A stretch of 64,000 bases of DNA from Paralichthys olivaceus (Eukaryota > Chordata > Actinopteri > Pleuronectiformes > Paralichthyidae): positions 4,436,001-4,500,000 of the forward strand of contig NC_091114.1 of assembly GCF_024713975.1 (NCBI RefSeq), in the 5' to 3' direction. The notes beneath the pieces are model-generated. The model was not told the origin of the DNA, made no database searches, and worked only from the letters and a program-made list of their open reading frames with translations. Both the position numbers and the translations under genes were made by a program. This document shows, in pieces, positions 36,614 through 49,900 of this stretch. Positions within the stretch are counted from its first letter, which is position 1, and each line of letters starts with the position of its first letter.

Positions 36614-39600
36614 GACAAGGCTGTGGTCGACTCTGAAGAAGGCCATCTGACACGGTTTGTTGAGCAGGTTGGCAAAAGCTATAAAGGCATCGGCTGTGTC
36701 CAGGTTCAGGATGAGCACTGCTGCAATGAATGACATTCCCTGCACCTACACACACACAGATTGAAAAAAACACACGCAAATGGTCTCACTGTGAGCTTGT
36801 ACGTAAAAACCTTGACCTGGTTTGACTTCCATCTCTGAAAGTGAGTGTAGAGAAAGGTGCAGGAGAACATGAACACCTGCTGGAGGTGAATATTACACAG
36901 CGACCTCACTGACCCTCTTGTTCATCTAAAACACCGATTCTATAAAATGGAATTCAAGAATGTAATTTGCAATTAGAAGTGGCTCGGCTTGGGGCTGAAA
37001 GTATCAGGAGAAATGCTGACGCCGGCGGCCACAAAACAAAAAAAGCACCCTGTGCACAGAGGTGAATGCAATGACTGTGCATTTGAGGCAGCTCATGGGT
37101 TGGGGTCAGTGCAGGAAGTTATTCACTTATAGAAAAGCACAGAGAGCTTGGGGCTGTGGTGAGGAGCGGAGAGACAAACCACAGCATCAACAAGCTCAAG
37201 GTGCAAACACGAGTTTGTACATAGTAAAAGCATGATGTTCAAATCACCAAGGAACATTTGGTTTTCGTTGCCACTGCACAGGGGGGGGTTTAAAAACGAA
37301 ATTTAAGCATTCATCTCCATAGGGGTATTAAAAATGTAGCACAGATCAAGAGGAGTCACTGAGAGCAAGTAGTCATGTTGATGACTACAGATATCTTATA
37401 TACACATTTGATTAGAGGGCATTATCTTTAAAAACATGTCATAATGTAGAGACATCTGCTGACTCATAATCGAAGACGATTTTAAAAACACCGGGTGGCG
37501 TTACGAGCAATATTTTTAACCCATGAAATGCTGATTTTTAAAAGATTGTGATATTAACACCAACATAAATGTGTTTCATTAAAGAACAATTTTTTTTTTT
37601 TTTGGAGCTCAAATAAGAGTGAAGTGTTTAAGTGTGCAGCATCTCTTTAAGCTTCAAGGAACAAAGTGGGTATTAACTATAGGGATAAAGTTGCTGAAAG
37701 GTGACAGGGGAAGTATTGCATCTGCGAGAGTGTGACTTACGTAGCCAACGTCTGGCCGGTAACAAGTGTATGCTCCCAGAATGCTGTGCAACACATCGTG
37801 ATAGGGCCCGCCCTGGTAATGAACAAAAGAAATAATGAAGACATACAAACAAATGGACTAAACGTAAATTTAAACTTATCCCATTATTTGCTTTCTGCAT
37901 TGGAAACACACTGAACAGGTAAAAGGAGAAGAGCAGCCGTGGTAGCGCCATCGTGTTGGTGGTTGTTGGCTGAGCTTCTCTCACTGACCTGCTGGAAGAT
38001 GCACAGTTGGGGGAAGGTTCTCGAGATGTCCAGCTTGATCAGCTCCAGGCTCGACTCCCTGTCTAAAGAACCAGCATCTGACGGGAAGACGCGGCAGCAC
38101 GTTCAGAAACACACAGAAAGATGCGGGGTGATATAACGTTAAAAGAAACAGTGGGAAACAGTGATTGACAGTTTCTCGTCTTTCTCTACCATCAGTTTCG
38201 ATCTCGGCGGCAGGTGCTGGCGTGGTCCACTTCTCTTTCGCCCGGGACAGACAGATGTTGTACAGCTCTGCAGGGAAACATCACAGCCATAAGAGACGAA
38301 GGGAAAACAGAGGCTAAAGAGACTGAGCAGAGAGCAGGATTACTGGACAGATGATGAAAGGATTCAGCTCCTTTGAGGTGGAGACAGAAAACAGATCTCC
38401 TGCCGTCTCAAGAGGACATTTATTTCGGTGCAGTACGATGAATGCACCCCGGCATGGCTTACACCTGAGGCTGCCTTCCAGTGATTAAGCGGGATCGAAA
38501 TAATGAGCGTTCCGAAACATGATGTGGAGCTCTACACTGCTCTGGCTGATCAATGTTAACTACATGCAGAGGGTTTGTAAGGAGAGGACGAGAAGTGCAG
38601 TCTAATGTAAAGATGTATTGATTTCACAGAGATATCTTAACACAGAAGCTACAGCCACACTACTCGGTTTTTGTTTGAAAGCAAATCAACTCTGCTACGG
38701 ATACGCCTGGTGTCCACACTACTCCAGAATTTTAGAGCCGCCAAACCGGGGAGTTGGAGAAACGCTGCTGGCCTTGTTTTAGATTGAAATCTCAGAACAC
38801 AACATGGATCATCAATTACAAGAAAGAAAATTCTCACTCTTACTTTTCACCATTGCTGCTTCTAGTTCGTAGCCTAGTGCTTCCTGAGATAAACAACGAA
38901 ATGCTTCCTCACGGCAGGTGGCTCTCCATTATCAGGCTTGTTAGTATGGACGGGGAGTAAAATTGATTCAGAGCCAAAACTGAAAGCAGTTCTTAAACGA
39001 AAATGTGGAAGTATAAATGTAACCACATATATTCATACATACAAGCACTATGTACAACAGTGCAACACATAAAATCATGCAAACACAAGCCAGAAGCTTC
39101 AGTTAATGTTCAGGTCAAACAGGGTCATCTCAGTGACTGTGACAGGACAGATGGTTTGAGTGTCAAAGAAAGCGATCTTAGTCCTTGTAGCAGTACGTAA
39201 AGTGAGGGGAATACTGTCAGCTGCTAAAGAGATGGACAACTTTGACTGTGTGTGTGTGTGTCACTGTGTGTGTGTAGGGTGATAATGGTAAAGGGCTTGG
39301 GAATTCATTATACCATTAAGTGTAGAAGTACAAGTATGCGTCTCAAGCCACAGAACTCATTGAAATGCTGCATGTTTGCGCTTGTGCTCGAGCTCAGTGG
39401 ACCATGCTCCTGCTTTAATAGACCTTCAATCTCACTGCCACTTCTGCTCAATAACAAAAGCTGAGACAAACTGCTACACTCATCTATGTTTATGTACGTG
39501 GGTGCATGTACGTGTGGGTGCATGTATGTGGGTGCATGTATGTGGGTGCATGTTCACACAAATAGAACATTGAATGAAAGACGGAAGTATCAGTGTGGTT

Positions 39601-40948
39601 TTTACTGATTGTTCTGAAGGTCAAATATGTAACAGATCAGCACAGCTGAAAGTTTCACCATTTCTCCTCATTCACTCCCACGACTTACCGTGCGTTATGT
39701 TGAGATCGTTGCCCACAGCCAGGCTCCACACTTTGCCTCTGACACTGGGGGGGATGCCTTGCCACCAGAGGTCTCTCACTCGTCGAGATGTACACCTGTG
39801 CACACGTGGGAACAAATACAGTTCTTCATAGAGCACACGAACATATGTTGGTCAACCACTTCAAGTCAAATTTGATTTTATCTTTCATTCATCTGCCAGA
39901 GACTTCTAACAAACCACAACATTTGTTTCATCATCACTTCCAGGCACCAAGTTTAACCATGACATGCATCAAGTACTCATCATTCTCAAACAAGTTAGAA
40001 AAAAGTGCCACAGACATGAAACATGGAAGAATAAAAATTATCTCAGGATGAAAAAAAGGAGCCATAGATGAAGAGGACACTGAAAAAGATCTCAACTTAA
40101 TAAAGAAGACATGATTTAAGAGCTTCAGGCGATAAAGGCCGACGCTAGTGTCCATGTACTGTCACAAAAACATTGTGCTTTCCGCAGTGGAGTTTAAACA
40201 TCATGTTCTGACTACTGCTGCACTCTACCCTGCGTCCGCCTCTTGCCTGAATGTTTCAGACATCTTCTTAGTAGCTGTGAACACGTCTGACCCTGAAGAT
40301 CTCCTGCTGCGTTGTTCATATGTGAAAAACAAACTCAGCAAAACATTATTTTTTTTTTAACTGCCACTTTCATGTCTGAAAACAATCGATAAATCAAGAT
40401 GGTATAAAGTAACATTTCTTCATTTTTGGAAATCATGTACCAATGTTAGATTCAAGGTCTTACACCTGTGGGAGTGGCACATTTCAGAATAACCGAGTAT
40501 AACAATGAGGTGTAACAAAGGTAATGACAATGTCGTGAATTCCATCCAACATGCTGGACTGAACATGTGGCAGTAAAGCTTGTAAAACAGGTTGTGATCT
40601 CACGATTCTGTCAGTCCACAACATGGCGACTGTGACATCCCAATGAACACTAATAATCTGCACTACATTAAGGTAGAATGGACCACAGAGATGAATTCCG
40701 ACCATGTTATACATTTCAAGAATTAAATCAAAAGTTGAGCCTTTCAGAGCTAACCATATATAACATGTACTCCTTTACTATGCAGCAGATTAAACGCTAT
40801 AGTACACTGAGAAGTACAGTTACCTACTACAACGTTATAAGGAAGATTATATCCTCATATGTTTGCCAAGATTATAAAAAACAATAAAGACGTTCATGAG
40901 AAGGCTGTGGAATCTGTGGACTGGGTAATTATTAGATATAATAATTAC

Positions 40949-40980
<32 letters not shown>

Positions 40981-43900
40981 TGCTGAATCAATGAGGACAC
41001 TTCACTGTATTTAATCTGGTGCCTCAGAGATTAACCTGGCTGTATTCAACTTGGAGTTTCAACAACAGGCTAAGTCACATCTATGACATTTCCAGTGTTT
41101 TAAAAAAACAACTACGAGAAACAGTTGCACGAGCACAATCATGTGAAAAAGAAGAGGGTGAAGCATCGATGACAACCGATTCAGATAACTCATAGCCGTA
41201 CTGATTTCCACCACAAGGTTGGGGTAATGTGCCACGAGCTCTTCTTTTTTTAAAGCTCTGGGCTTTTCGAAGGGGGTTTTCTGGGGAAATACTTTGAACA
41301 TTGTGATACTTCTAAACTCTGCGAGAGTGATTGTACTCACATTGCACTCCAGTTAGGCAAAATCTCCTGGTTCCAGGCCTGGGCGGCTGTGCCAATGCTC
41401 TCCTCAAGCTTACACCGATCCTCCAGCTGCTTCTTCCTCTTCTGAGCCTCCTTCAGCTCTACAGACAGGAGTGTGAGGAGAGGTGGTCAGATACAGTAAA
41501 GCTTTTTTTTCCCCCACTGGTCAAAAACCCACTAACACCCACTAACAAATAGCTATTGTCTGCAATGGGAATGGATACAATCGGCATTCACTCCAGGGTC
41601 AAATGGCTCTGCAGTAGATACAGGTTGTTATCGGCTCCGATTGCCAGTGATGGAAACAAGACACGCAAGTAAATGTGCTAATTTGGCAAGACAGTAAGGT
41701 GAGAGAGAACCTCAGTCAACTTAGTGTTTGTGGCGTTGAATATGATGCATCAGAAAGACAGAGATAAGAGACGCCGAGCTTTGGAGAACGGTAGAGGACA
41801 AATTAAATAGCAGCTTCCTGTTATCAGGTTCCTGTTGCTTTCTTGGGGAATTCCGGTCCTCCAGAGATGACCTCTGACCCTAGAAAAAGACAGCAAGTGA
41901 ACCTTGATTCTTTTGTCACATGTCCTCACCTCTCTTCTTGGCCTGGGCCACCATCTCCTCATACTGCTGTCTGTGTTTCTGAGCCTCCTCAGCTGGCTTG
42001 GCAGGCAGGTTCCTGTATCACACATACATGCATTTAAGTTAATGGGTTAGCAGGGATGAGTTTCTCTGAGGTTAACTTGCATTATTCATGTCCGACTGCT
42101 TCTGTGGCATGAAATAGAGGAGAATGTACACAGGAACAGGCCAACCGCACTTCACTGCATGTCGTTCCCCTGGTGGTGGGAGATGCTGTCAGTTGGGGCT
42201 TAGATGTCTGTTTAACATTTATGTCGATGAAGTCACATCTTATGTCAGGTATTTGACCCTTTTTATTGTGTCCTGTAATATCTGACAAACCAGTCATATT
42301 AGAACACTGGGTATAAAAGATCATTCCTGACTTTTTCACTTTTTCAGAAATTTCACTTTACAGTCTAATGCAAATTAAATATCTATAATCTCAGACAACT
42401 GGGCAAACTGTGCTGATGATGATGATGATGATTGTGTCATATATGCATGAGTGACAGCCCGAGAAAAACAACTAAATGGACCTTGAGGTGGTGATTTGTT
42501 CATTAGAAACCAGTTTAAAAAACAAGCTTTTTTTATAATTTTACAACATGCTCAAATAAATGTAGGTGATCATAAAGGTATTTTAATATTACCTAATATT
42601 AGTTAATATTATAGTAGTTTTTACTGAAATGTTATCAACTTCACTAATTATGTTGCATCAGTAGAGGTTCATATGTTTTCTGCTTCAGCATGTTCAATCT
42701 CATACCTGTGTCTTCACATTTGGTTCCTTTACTTCTTTTGTCTTACTCTATTCTACAGATACAGATAGATGATGCACTATATTTCTACTTAATCACCAAA
42801 TACAGTAGGTGCACTTCTCTAAATGGTTGCTACCAGCAGAGGGTGACACTGACAATGGAAAAAGATAAGGAAGCTTGCATGTAGCGAAAAACCTGAGCAG
42901 CAGCTGAACTCTGTTTTTCAAGCCGTGGTGTTAAAATCAACTTCCTGTAAACACAGAAAACCAGGCTGAATTACACTATTGTTTTTATTCAGCATGTGGT
43001 GGAGCAGTGCCACCTAATGTAAGATGAAGCCCAGTGAGGCCCAGCATAGGTCCGTCGCTTTTTATGTAAACAAAATGAAAACTCAACACAACACACAAAG
43101 CGGGGTAATGGAGCCAGGCGGAGGGAGGGCCATTAAACTTTCAGCAACGCTTCTCTTTTACTGTTCGTGAGACGAGCGGAGGAAGCGCTGAGAGCTGGAA
43201 TGACACTAAACAGGGTAATGATCCAGCAGAGGAAGGAGGGCTGATAAAGAAGGAATGATGGGGGAGGATGGAGACACAGCAGCCTTATTTTCTGAAGAGC
43301 AAACCCCACTGGCGGTGAGAGAGAATGAAAAATGTGGGTTAGTCCAACAACCCAAGGATTGACAGTGTGTGTGGCTGTTTACATACGCAGGTCTGTCCTC
43401 CAGTATAAGTGCAGTAGTGGAGAGTGGCTCAAAGTCCAGGTTTTTCCTCACACTCTGCCTGGGGGACGTTGGGTTGCCGGTTCCAGCTCTGCCACTCTTC
43501 GTTTCATATTCCTGCAACAAAAACAGATGATGAAGACAATTACAGCTAAAATGAACCTTAATTACAACAGTGTAACAGGGAAAACAACTGCCGAGGTCAG
43601 TTTTATTCGGAATTTCTTTGGACCCTGTTCAGACCTGGTATTAACATCCATCCTGAGTGAGCGGATCACAAGTCCTCCGCGTCCTCAATGTGTGCTTAGA
43701 TCCAATCACAGAAACCACATGCGGTGGTGGTCTGGGACGCATTTTTCCACATTCTTTCAGCTGTGTGAACGCAAATAAGTCCTGGGCCACACGGGGGACA
43801 ACCTACTCAGCTGACGTCCTCTGACCTTCTCAAGTTTAACAATTACCCGGCCATATTTTTGAGATTCTCTGTTCCTATATTGGATTTTGTGGTCACGTCA

Positions 43901-46900
43901 CAATATAAACACTTTCCAAGTCTGGCGCTCTCTCACTCTCTCTCTCTCTCTCTCTCAATATGCACATCTATATACTCAGACTGGGTAAAAACAACATAAT
44001 TTGGTCTTTGCAAACGCAAATGATGTACATGCTTATTTGCCTATAGATCAGGGAAGTGAGATCTGATCACAAGAGATGCATTCAGGAAGCATTTTAATAA
44101 CAGATGCGAAAAGACGAACTTAGTGCTGACAACTTGTGATCGGATCTCTCAGGACGGATGTTAAATCCAGGTCTAAACAAGGCCTTAGTTTCACATTACC
44201 GGGGACAATGACGAATGCACATAATCTACACACACAAATATAGTGAAGTGAATAGTTACTGGAGTTTCCCTATACTGCATTAAAAGTACTGACAGCCTGC
44301 AGAACAGGGATGTGGTTCCACAGCCAGGGAATTTACCACAATGGTTACAGCTGACATTTAATTCCAACTGTAAGGATTTTAAGGGAAAAAGGAGGGGGAT
44401 GGAAAACATGAAAAGAAATAAGAGGGAGGGCTTGTACATCCACGTTAAGTCACACAGGGACACTGAGAAATGTCTTGACAACCTTGTGACGACGTTCTTA
44501 TGGCCTCTGAGCATTTGTCAGCTGGTGTCTAATGAGCATGTGGTTGCTGTTCCGCCCCTGGGAGTGTGATACAGGCCTATAGAAAGAGGAGGCCATGTGA
44601 CTGTCAGTCTGTTACAGCTAAAGCCACAGAGGAGCACTTTAACCAAAGGGACAAGTATCAGCTGACTGACTTTCAGGTTCTGTGTGTGTGTGTAAACCCA
44701 GCAGTAAGAATAAGAGAGGCCAAACAGTGCAGGGGCGACCTTTAGAGGAGAACATAGGAAGATGCTGTGTTGTCTTACTAGTTAATTAGGAAGCTACTTT
44801 AAATAGGGCAAGTGCAATATGAGCGCGCACGCCCCTCTGTGTGTCCAGAATGTCCTCCAGTGTGTGTCGAGCTGGTTAATAATGCAGGCTGAGGTCTGCA
44901 GGCAATCAGCTGAACACTGTGCTACATTCACATTGATCTGCACAGGACTCAATACAGGCAGAATAATCTATTCTTCCGGTGTGTGCGTGTGAATGCACAA
45001 GTGTGTGTGTGTGTTACCGTTCGTGATGCAGCACATGTTATTAATCTGTCTTTGTGACGCTGTCTGATGTACCAGAGCCTGAGATCTATTGGCCCTGAGG
45101 GACAAATAAAGGTAATTGAATCGGGCTGAATTTCTGCATGAGGAGGACATATCAAATCTAAATGCAGGAGGAGAATTTAAAAAAATAAAAAAGACATACA
45201 ACTACCATGAATTACTTACAATAACCATAAAATCTATGTACAGGGCACCTGGCAGACAATAAGTTCTTTACAGGTTGACTAAAAATGTCATAAAAAAACA
45301 ACAAAAGAAAGAACCAAGAGTGTACACTCTTGGTACAGTATGACTCTTAGAATTTTTTTTATGCTATACTTGTCTGTAATCACTGGGTGGTTGTGGGGAA
45401 TAGTCTGATTTGAGCTTAGCTGAGAAGCTGCTTGAGCCTGAATAAGACGAGAGAATAGAAATATGAAGATGAGTCATCATGAGGCTGTGGAAGGAGAGGA
45501 AAACGGGATAGCCTGAGAGGGAAATGCCAAAAACATCTCTTGAGGGTTGGACGTCAAGGGAGAGATGTTGACACATAAGACAGGAAGAAATGAGGCCAGT
45601 GGTGCATGAAGCAAAGATGAGAGGAGGATGCATGAAGCTGGAAGTTTGAGTGGTAATGAAAAACCTTCACTGCTGGAGAGTGGATGTGATTCATGGAAAG
45701 ACTGCACCCTGAGCACTGGGCTGAGAGAATGCTACACTAAAGGGTGAGTCACCAGTCTTGTGTGAGTACTTAACCCTCCACTTATTTTAATTTTTTTTTT
45801 TTAAACCGTCTATCCAGTAATCACTCTTCTCTCTTGTACCCACTTTGACTGCATATTATATTCAGGATTATAAACCAGGGTGATTTAGTCCAAATCTCCC
45901 TCATGCTGCAGAGGAGAGACTAATAACAAGGCCTTTTGCTCATCTTTGTTCTGAAAGACATTTGCCTTGTCCGGTATACAGTGCTCCAACAGGCTTAATG
46001 TGTCCCAACCTTAGAGACCAAAAGAAGCAGGAGGGGGGAAATGTTTATTTAAGCTGCACTTAAATTACCAGTGGTGTGTGTAATGTGAAGATCATTTTCA
46101 CCCAACTCTGCAGACCCACTCAGCTTGGACGTTTCCTCCCCCCCTCCCCAGTTTGTTCAGCTTGTTGTTTAACAGCCCACAACGTAACTGTTTTGATTCA
46201 CACTCTAATCCAACCAATTTACCCCAGCAGCAGGCGGCTGGTTCTCTGTGAGGACGCTGTGATGAGCCCACTGCCCTGCCCAGCACCGTATGACAAAGGC
46301 AAAGATACACCAATAGTGGTCACTAATAGTATTTACTGCATGAGAATAGTGTATGTTACGGTAAGCATAGTGGGTCACGGGGGAACTGTGAATGTAGTCG
46401 GTAACCGTGATGTACAATGGACAATATCACAGTATTCACAGCAATCAACTTAATGAGTACAAGTATATTAACGTATAACTCAAAATATAGTTTGTCTTGT
46501 ACCATTGTGAGTCCATGCTTAACTTTACTAGTAACATGCATGTACTGCTGCTTGGTTTATTAAGGACAGCAAGTACTCCAGGGAGCAGCTGCAGGTCAAT
46601 AAAAAAAAAGGGGAAGCCGAGCTTCGCGTCCTGGGAATGGATGGATACTGCAGAGACAGGGAGGGAGAGGAGGGGGAGGTAGACAGGCTGGGGGGGGCAA
46701 TTTGGCATCTGTTCAGCAGCAATGCAGGTGTTACCAAGGTTGAAACAGGAGATGGGATGTGTGCGACTGCACTGAGGTGTGTCTGTGGACAGGGAGATAT
46801 GTGTGGATAAAAGAAATTGGGAGGTGACAATAATGAAATGAGCAGTGACAAGTATTAAAAGAATGAGGGTGAGAAACACCTTAGACTCATTACCTGAGTT

Positions 46901-49900
46901 ATAAAAACAAAACACAATGCTGATGGTGCCAGAGCAAGACTCCGGTTAACGCTCGACACACAATTACACATTCCTCTGCGACTCAACAACTAGTATGACT
47001 GGTGAATCGGCACTTAAGCTGACAAGAGGCAGAGCATAGAGAGAAGGAAAGAGACTGCACATTATTACATTACTTTCTTCCTCCTGGAGCTGTTATCTAC
47101 TTCAGCTGCAGCACAATTTGCCTTGTCCTCTTTCACACAAAATGGTGTTTGTTCCCCACACTTCTATATCCTGTTAAACATCTCGCAAACCATCGCAAAT
47201 TGCAAAAATAAACATAAACTTGTCTCTCATGCATTGTGCGAGCACCATAACAAAGTATAGCACTACTATTTTCAGTGTTCTTCCCCAGATTTGTGAAACT
47301 AGTGTGGTGCAAAAGTATAAATCGCGACGTTTTCATGCAATCCTGCTTTGTGAGACTTTATCGTTCGCCCACATGGATTCAAATGAAACATACAAGTAAT
47401 GAATCTCTCTTAGTGCATTGTTTTTTTTGCGGAAATAAGTGTACAGCTGATCAGATTACACGTTTCACTGTGTGATACGATACAGACCTACTGGCTCATT
47501 AGTGTTTCACGTGGCTTCATAAAGGCCCACTTTCATGATCTGGCTACACAAACCAGAATATCTGGTTATCTGGCAGCAGACTAAAAAACAAGTAAGTAAA
47601 CGACAACACACATGTTGTCATGTTTCTCTGAAATGTTCTGCGATTCAACAATGATACAAAACCCCTCCTGTCCCACCATGGTAGCCTTTAGCTGTAATAG
47701 CTACTACATCCCATGATAACCTGCTGCCAGAGCAACCTGCTTTGTCACACTGGCTTTCAGTAAAGTTCTCTGATTTCATGGTTGTGATGTAAGAGCTCTC
47801 TGGGTGCACTCACTGACTAGCTGCCTGGCTGTTAATGTCCTCTATGGTTTCCAACTGCAGACACTAGGACGCAGCTGAACATAATATCAAGTCTTTCTCT
47901 GGTGCCGATTCAAAGTAAATGAATGCTCCAATGATTAAAACGACTACAGATACATTTGATGAGCGCAAAAAGGTGCAACGTGGACTTAAAAATACACCAA
48001 TGTCACAATTGCTAGTTAATCTATCCAGTTTTGCATTGGGTTGTTGCCTTTGCATCTCAGCCCCCGAAAAAGCGCTGCTGGTTTTCTTAATAATTGAAGC
48101 TGAGAGATGAAAGGCCACAGCAGGACACTTAGCCTGGTTTCACTGCCAAATGCCAAACTGCTATAACACAAACTTGATGGAACTGCAACACTTAATTGCG
48201 ATGATACCTTTCTAACAAGCACTTCAGTGTTCACTGCTGAAACACAGGAGAGCATTCAATTTAATCTGACAAAGCAGATTTCATTTCAACAAATATTTAA
48301 ATGAAAATCAACGAAAATGTTTATTCACACATTTAACGGGATCTTCTCTGACCCACAATGTATCCTTCGATACATTTTGTGGTCTAGTTTTTGTGTAATC
48401 CTGCCGACTCAATGACAAACAAACGAACATAACCAAACAAACCCATAAGCTCTTTGGTAAATAGAGGCTAACATCATTTCTGTTCTAAGTGAGTCTGACA
48501 TAATTTTGTTTTAGCAGTAGCTAAAAGCTTTCCAGTGAACTTTACATAACTTCATGTTGTAGACTGACTGGTTGTTTAGTAAACTTGGGCCAAGGCAGCA
48601 GTCACACTGTGGGATTCGAGTCTTGGATGCAGATCATCTTTGGTCCCAGGATCGTTGGATGATCATTAGATTAACTCAATAATGGATCTTGAATCAAATT
48701 ATGGCTATCGCATTGCATTATTTGATTACATTTAGTTTTTGGATTCGCTAATGTAATATCCTTAAATTGACTTGGCACCAATATTCATAATATTGACCTT
48801 ATTAAAAATAAGACATTACTTTGATTAAAATATAAAAATATTTAATTTACACATGTAAGAGAGCACAATCTGATTATAACTAATGTCATTACATCAACCA
48901 ATCTATTACGTGCTGTGTTATTTCACCTGTTTTAAAAACCACAACCGTAAATGTATGATGCTACTGTATACCATTTTCAATATTTTGCAAAAGCTACAAC
49001 TCCTTTTTTTTTTTTAAATCTTGTTTGCACCTAAGGATAGCTCATCAAGCAGTTGGTAACTGCTGTATGTAGATGGTGCAAAATGCAGTTAAACTACAAC
49101 AGGACTATAACAGTCATTTGACTAAGCTGTATACAGGTCTACATAAAGGCCAGAATACTCCTTGTCTTTATTCAATTATTGTTTATTTCGAGTATGAAGT
49201 AGTATTCTGGTTAAGGTGACAAGAAAATACTGTTAACATGGCAGCGTCGCATTCAGACTGTTGGCTTAATCAAGTTAAAATCGGAATATTGGTGACCATG
49301 TAAACATGTCACTGTCAATAACAGGCAATTTGTGATCACACCTGGTTATTTATAGTAACTGGAAACTGCACATCTGATACACTATTGTCGACATAATTAA
49401 ATGTACCTGAATAACTTTCAATGGCAATTTAATCTGCATGTAGAATCTACCAGTAACCACAACAGTTACCACAGGGGAGCTGGGGAGGAGTAGAATATTA
49501 ATCTGGCAGCTTCTTTGAGAGAGAATGAAGAATATGTACAGTATCTACCCTAAAACATTGAACTATGAGTAATGGCACAAACCCACTGTGCAGGTAAAGT
49601 AATCCAGTACTTGTTTCTTTCTACCTTTTTAATCAAAGGATGTTTCACTGCAAAAAAAAACTGTGTTCCACTGATTCAGCTGTCAAATGAGCTCTGTGTC
49701 TCCAACAGCATCAGTGATCGCAGCAGGAGGAAATCCCTTGACACACTTCAAAAAGCCGACCTAGAAAGGAGACTAGGCTACCATGCTTCTGCACGTGCTT
49801 TTGTTGTACTAACATGCGGTGAAGATGGGTGCTTATTTAATCAACGCATCAAGAAACACAGACATTTTCATCATCTTTCTAGTGATTCAGACGTTCTGAC

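Larger units (their letters stand above)
34726..43386 (-). other. tbc1d14: tbc1d14 introns 4 to 13 (exons 5-13 between)
   Basis: Between the exons listed separately lie introns of about 0.1 to 1.9 kb. Contents seen: a copy of the 2.9-kb-type repeat at 35238-35400; the (GT)35 tract at 36541; a possible DNA-element relic near 38640-38960; a GT-rich minisatellite at 39490; an (AAT)n tract at 40951; a short GAT tract near 42415. No other gene is supported. Confidence 0.5.

Noticed and set aside
36462-36779. Open frames reading long Cys-Val or Thr-His runs on both strands
   Set aside because: They are translations of the (GT)35 microsatellite and have no other protein-like features.
44949-45201. 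Possible LINE open frame near the AATAAAGGTAATTG tail phrase
   Set aside because: Only a short tail-like phrase is present; no reverse transcriptase or endonuclease motif upstream.
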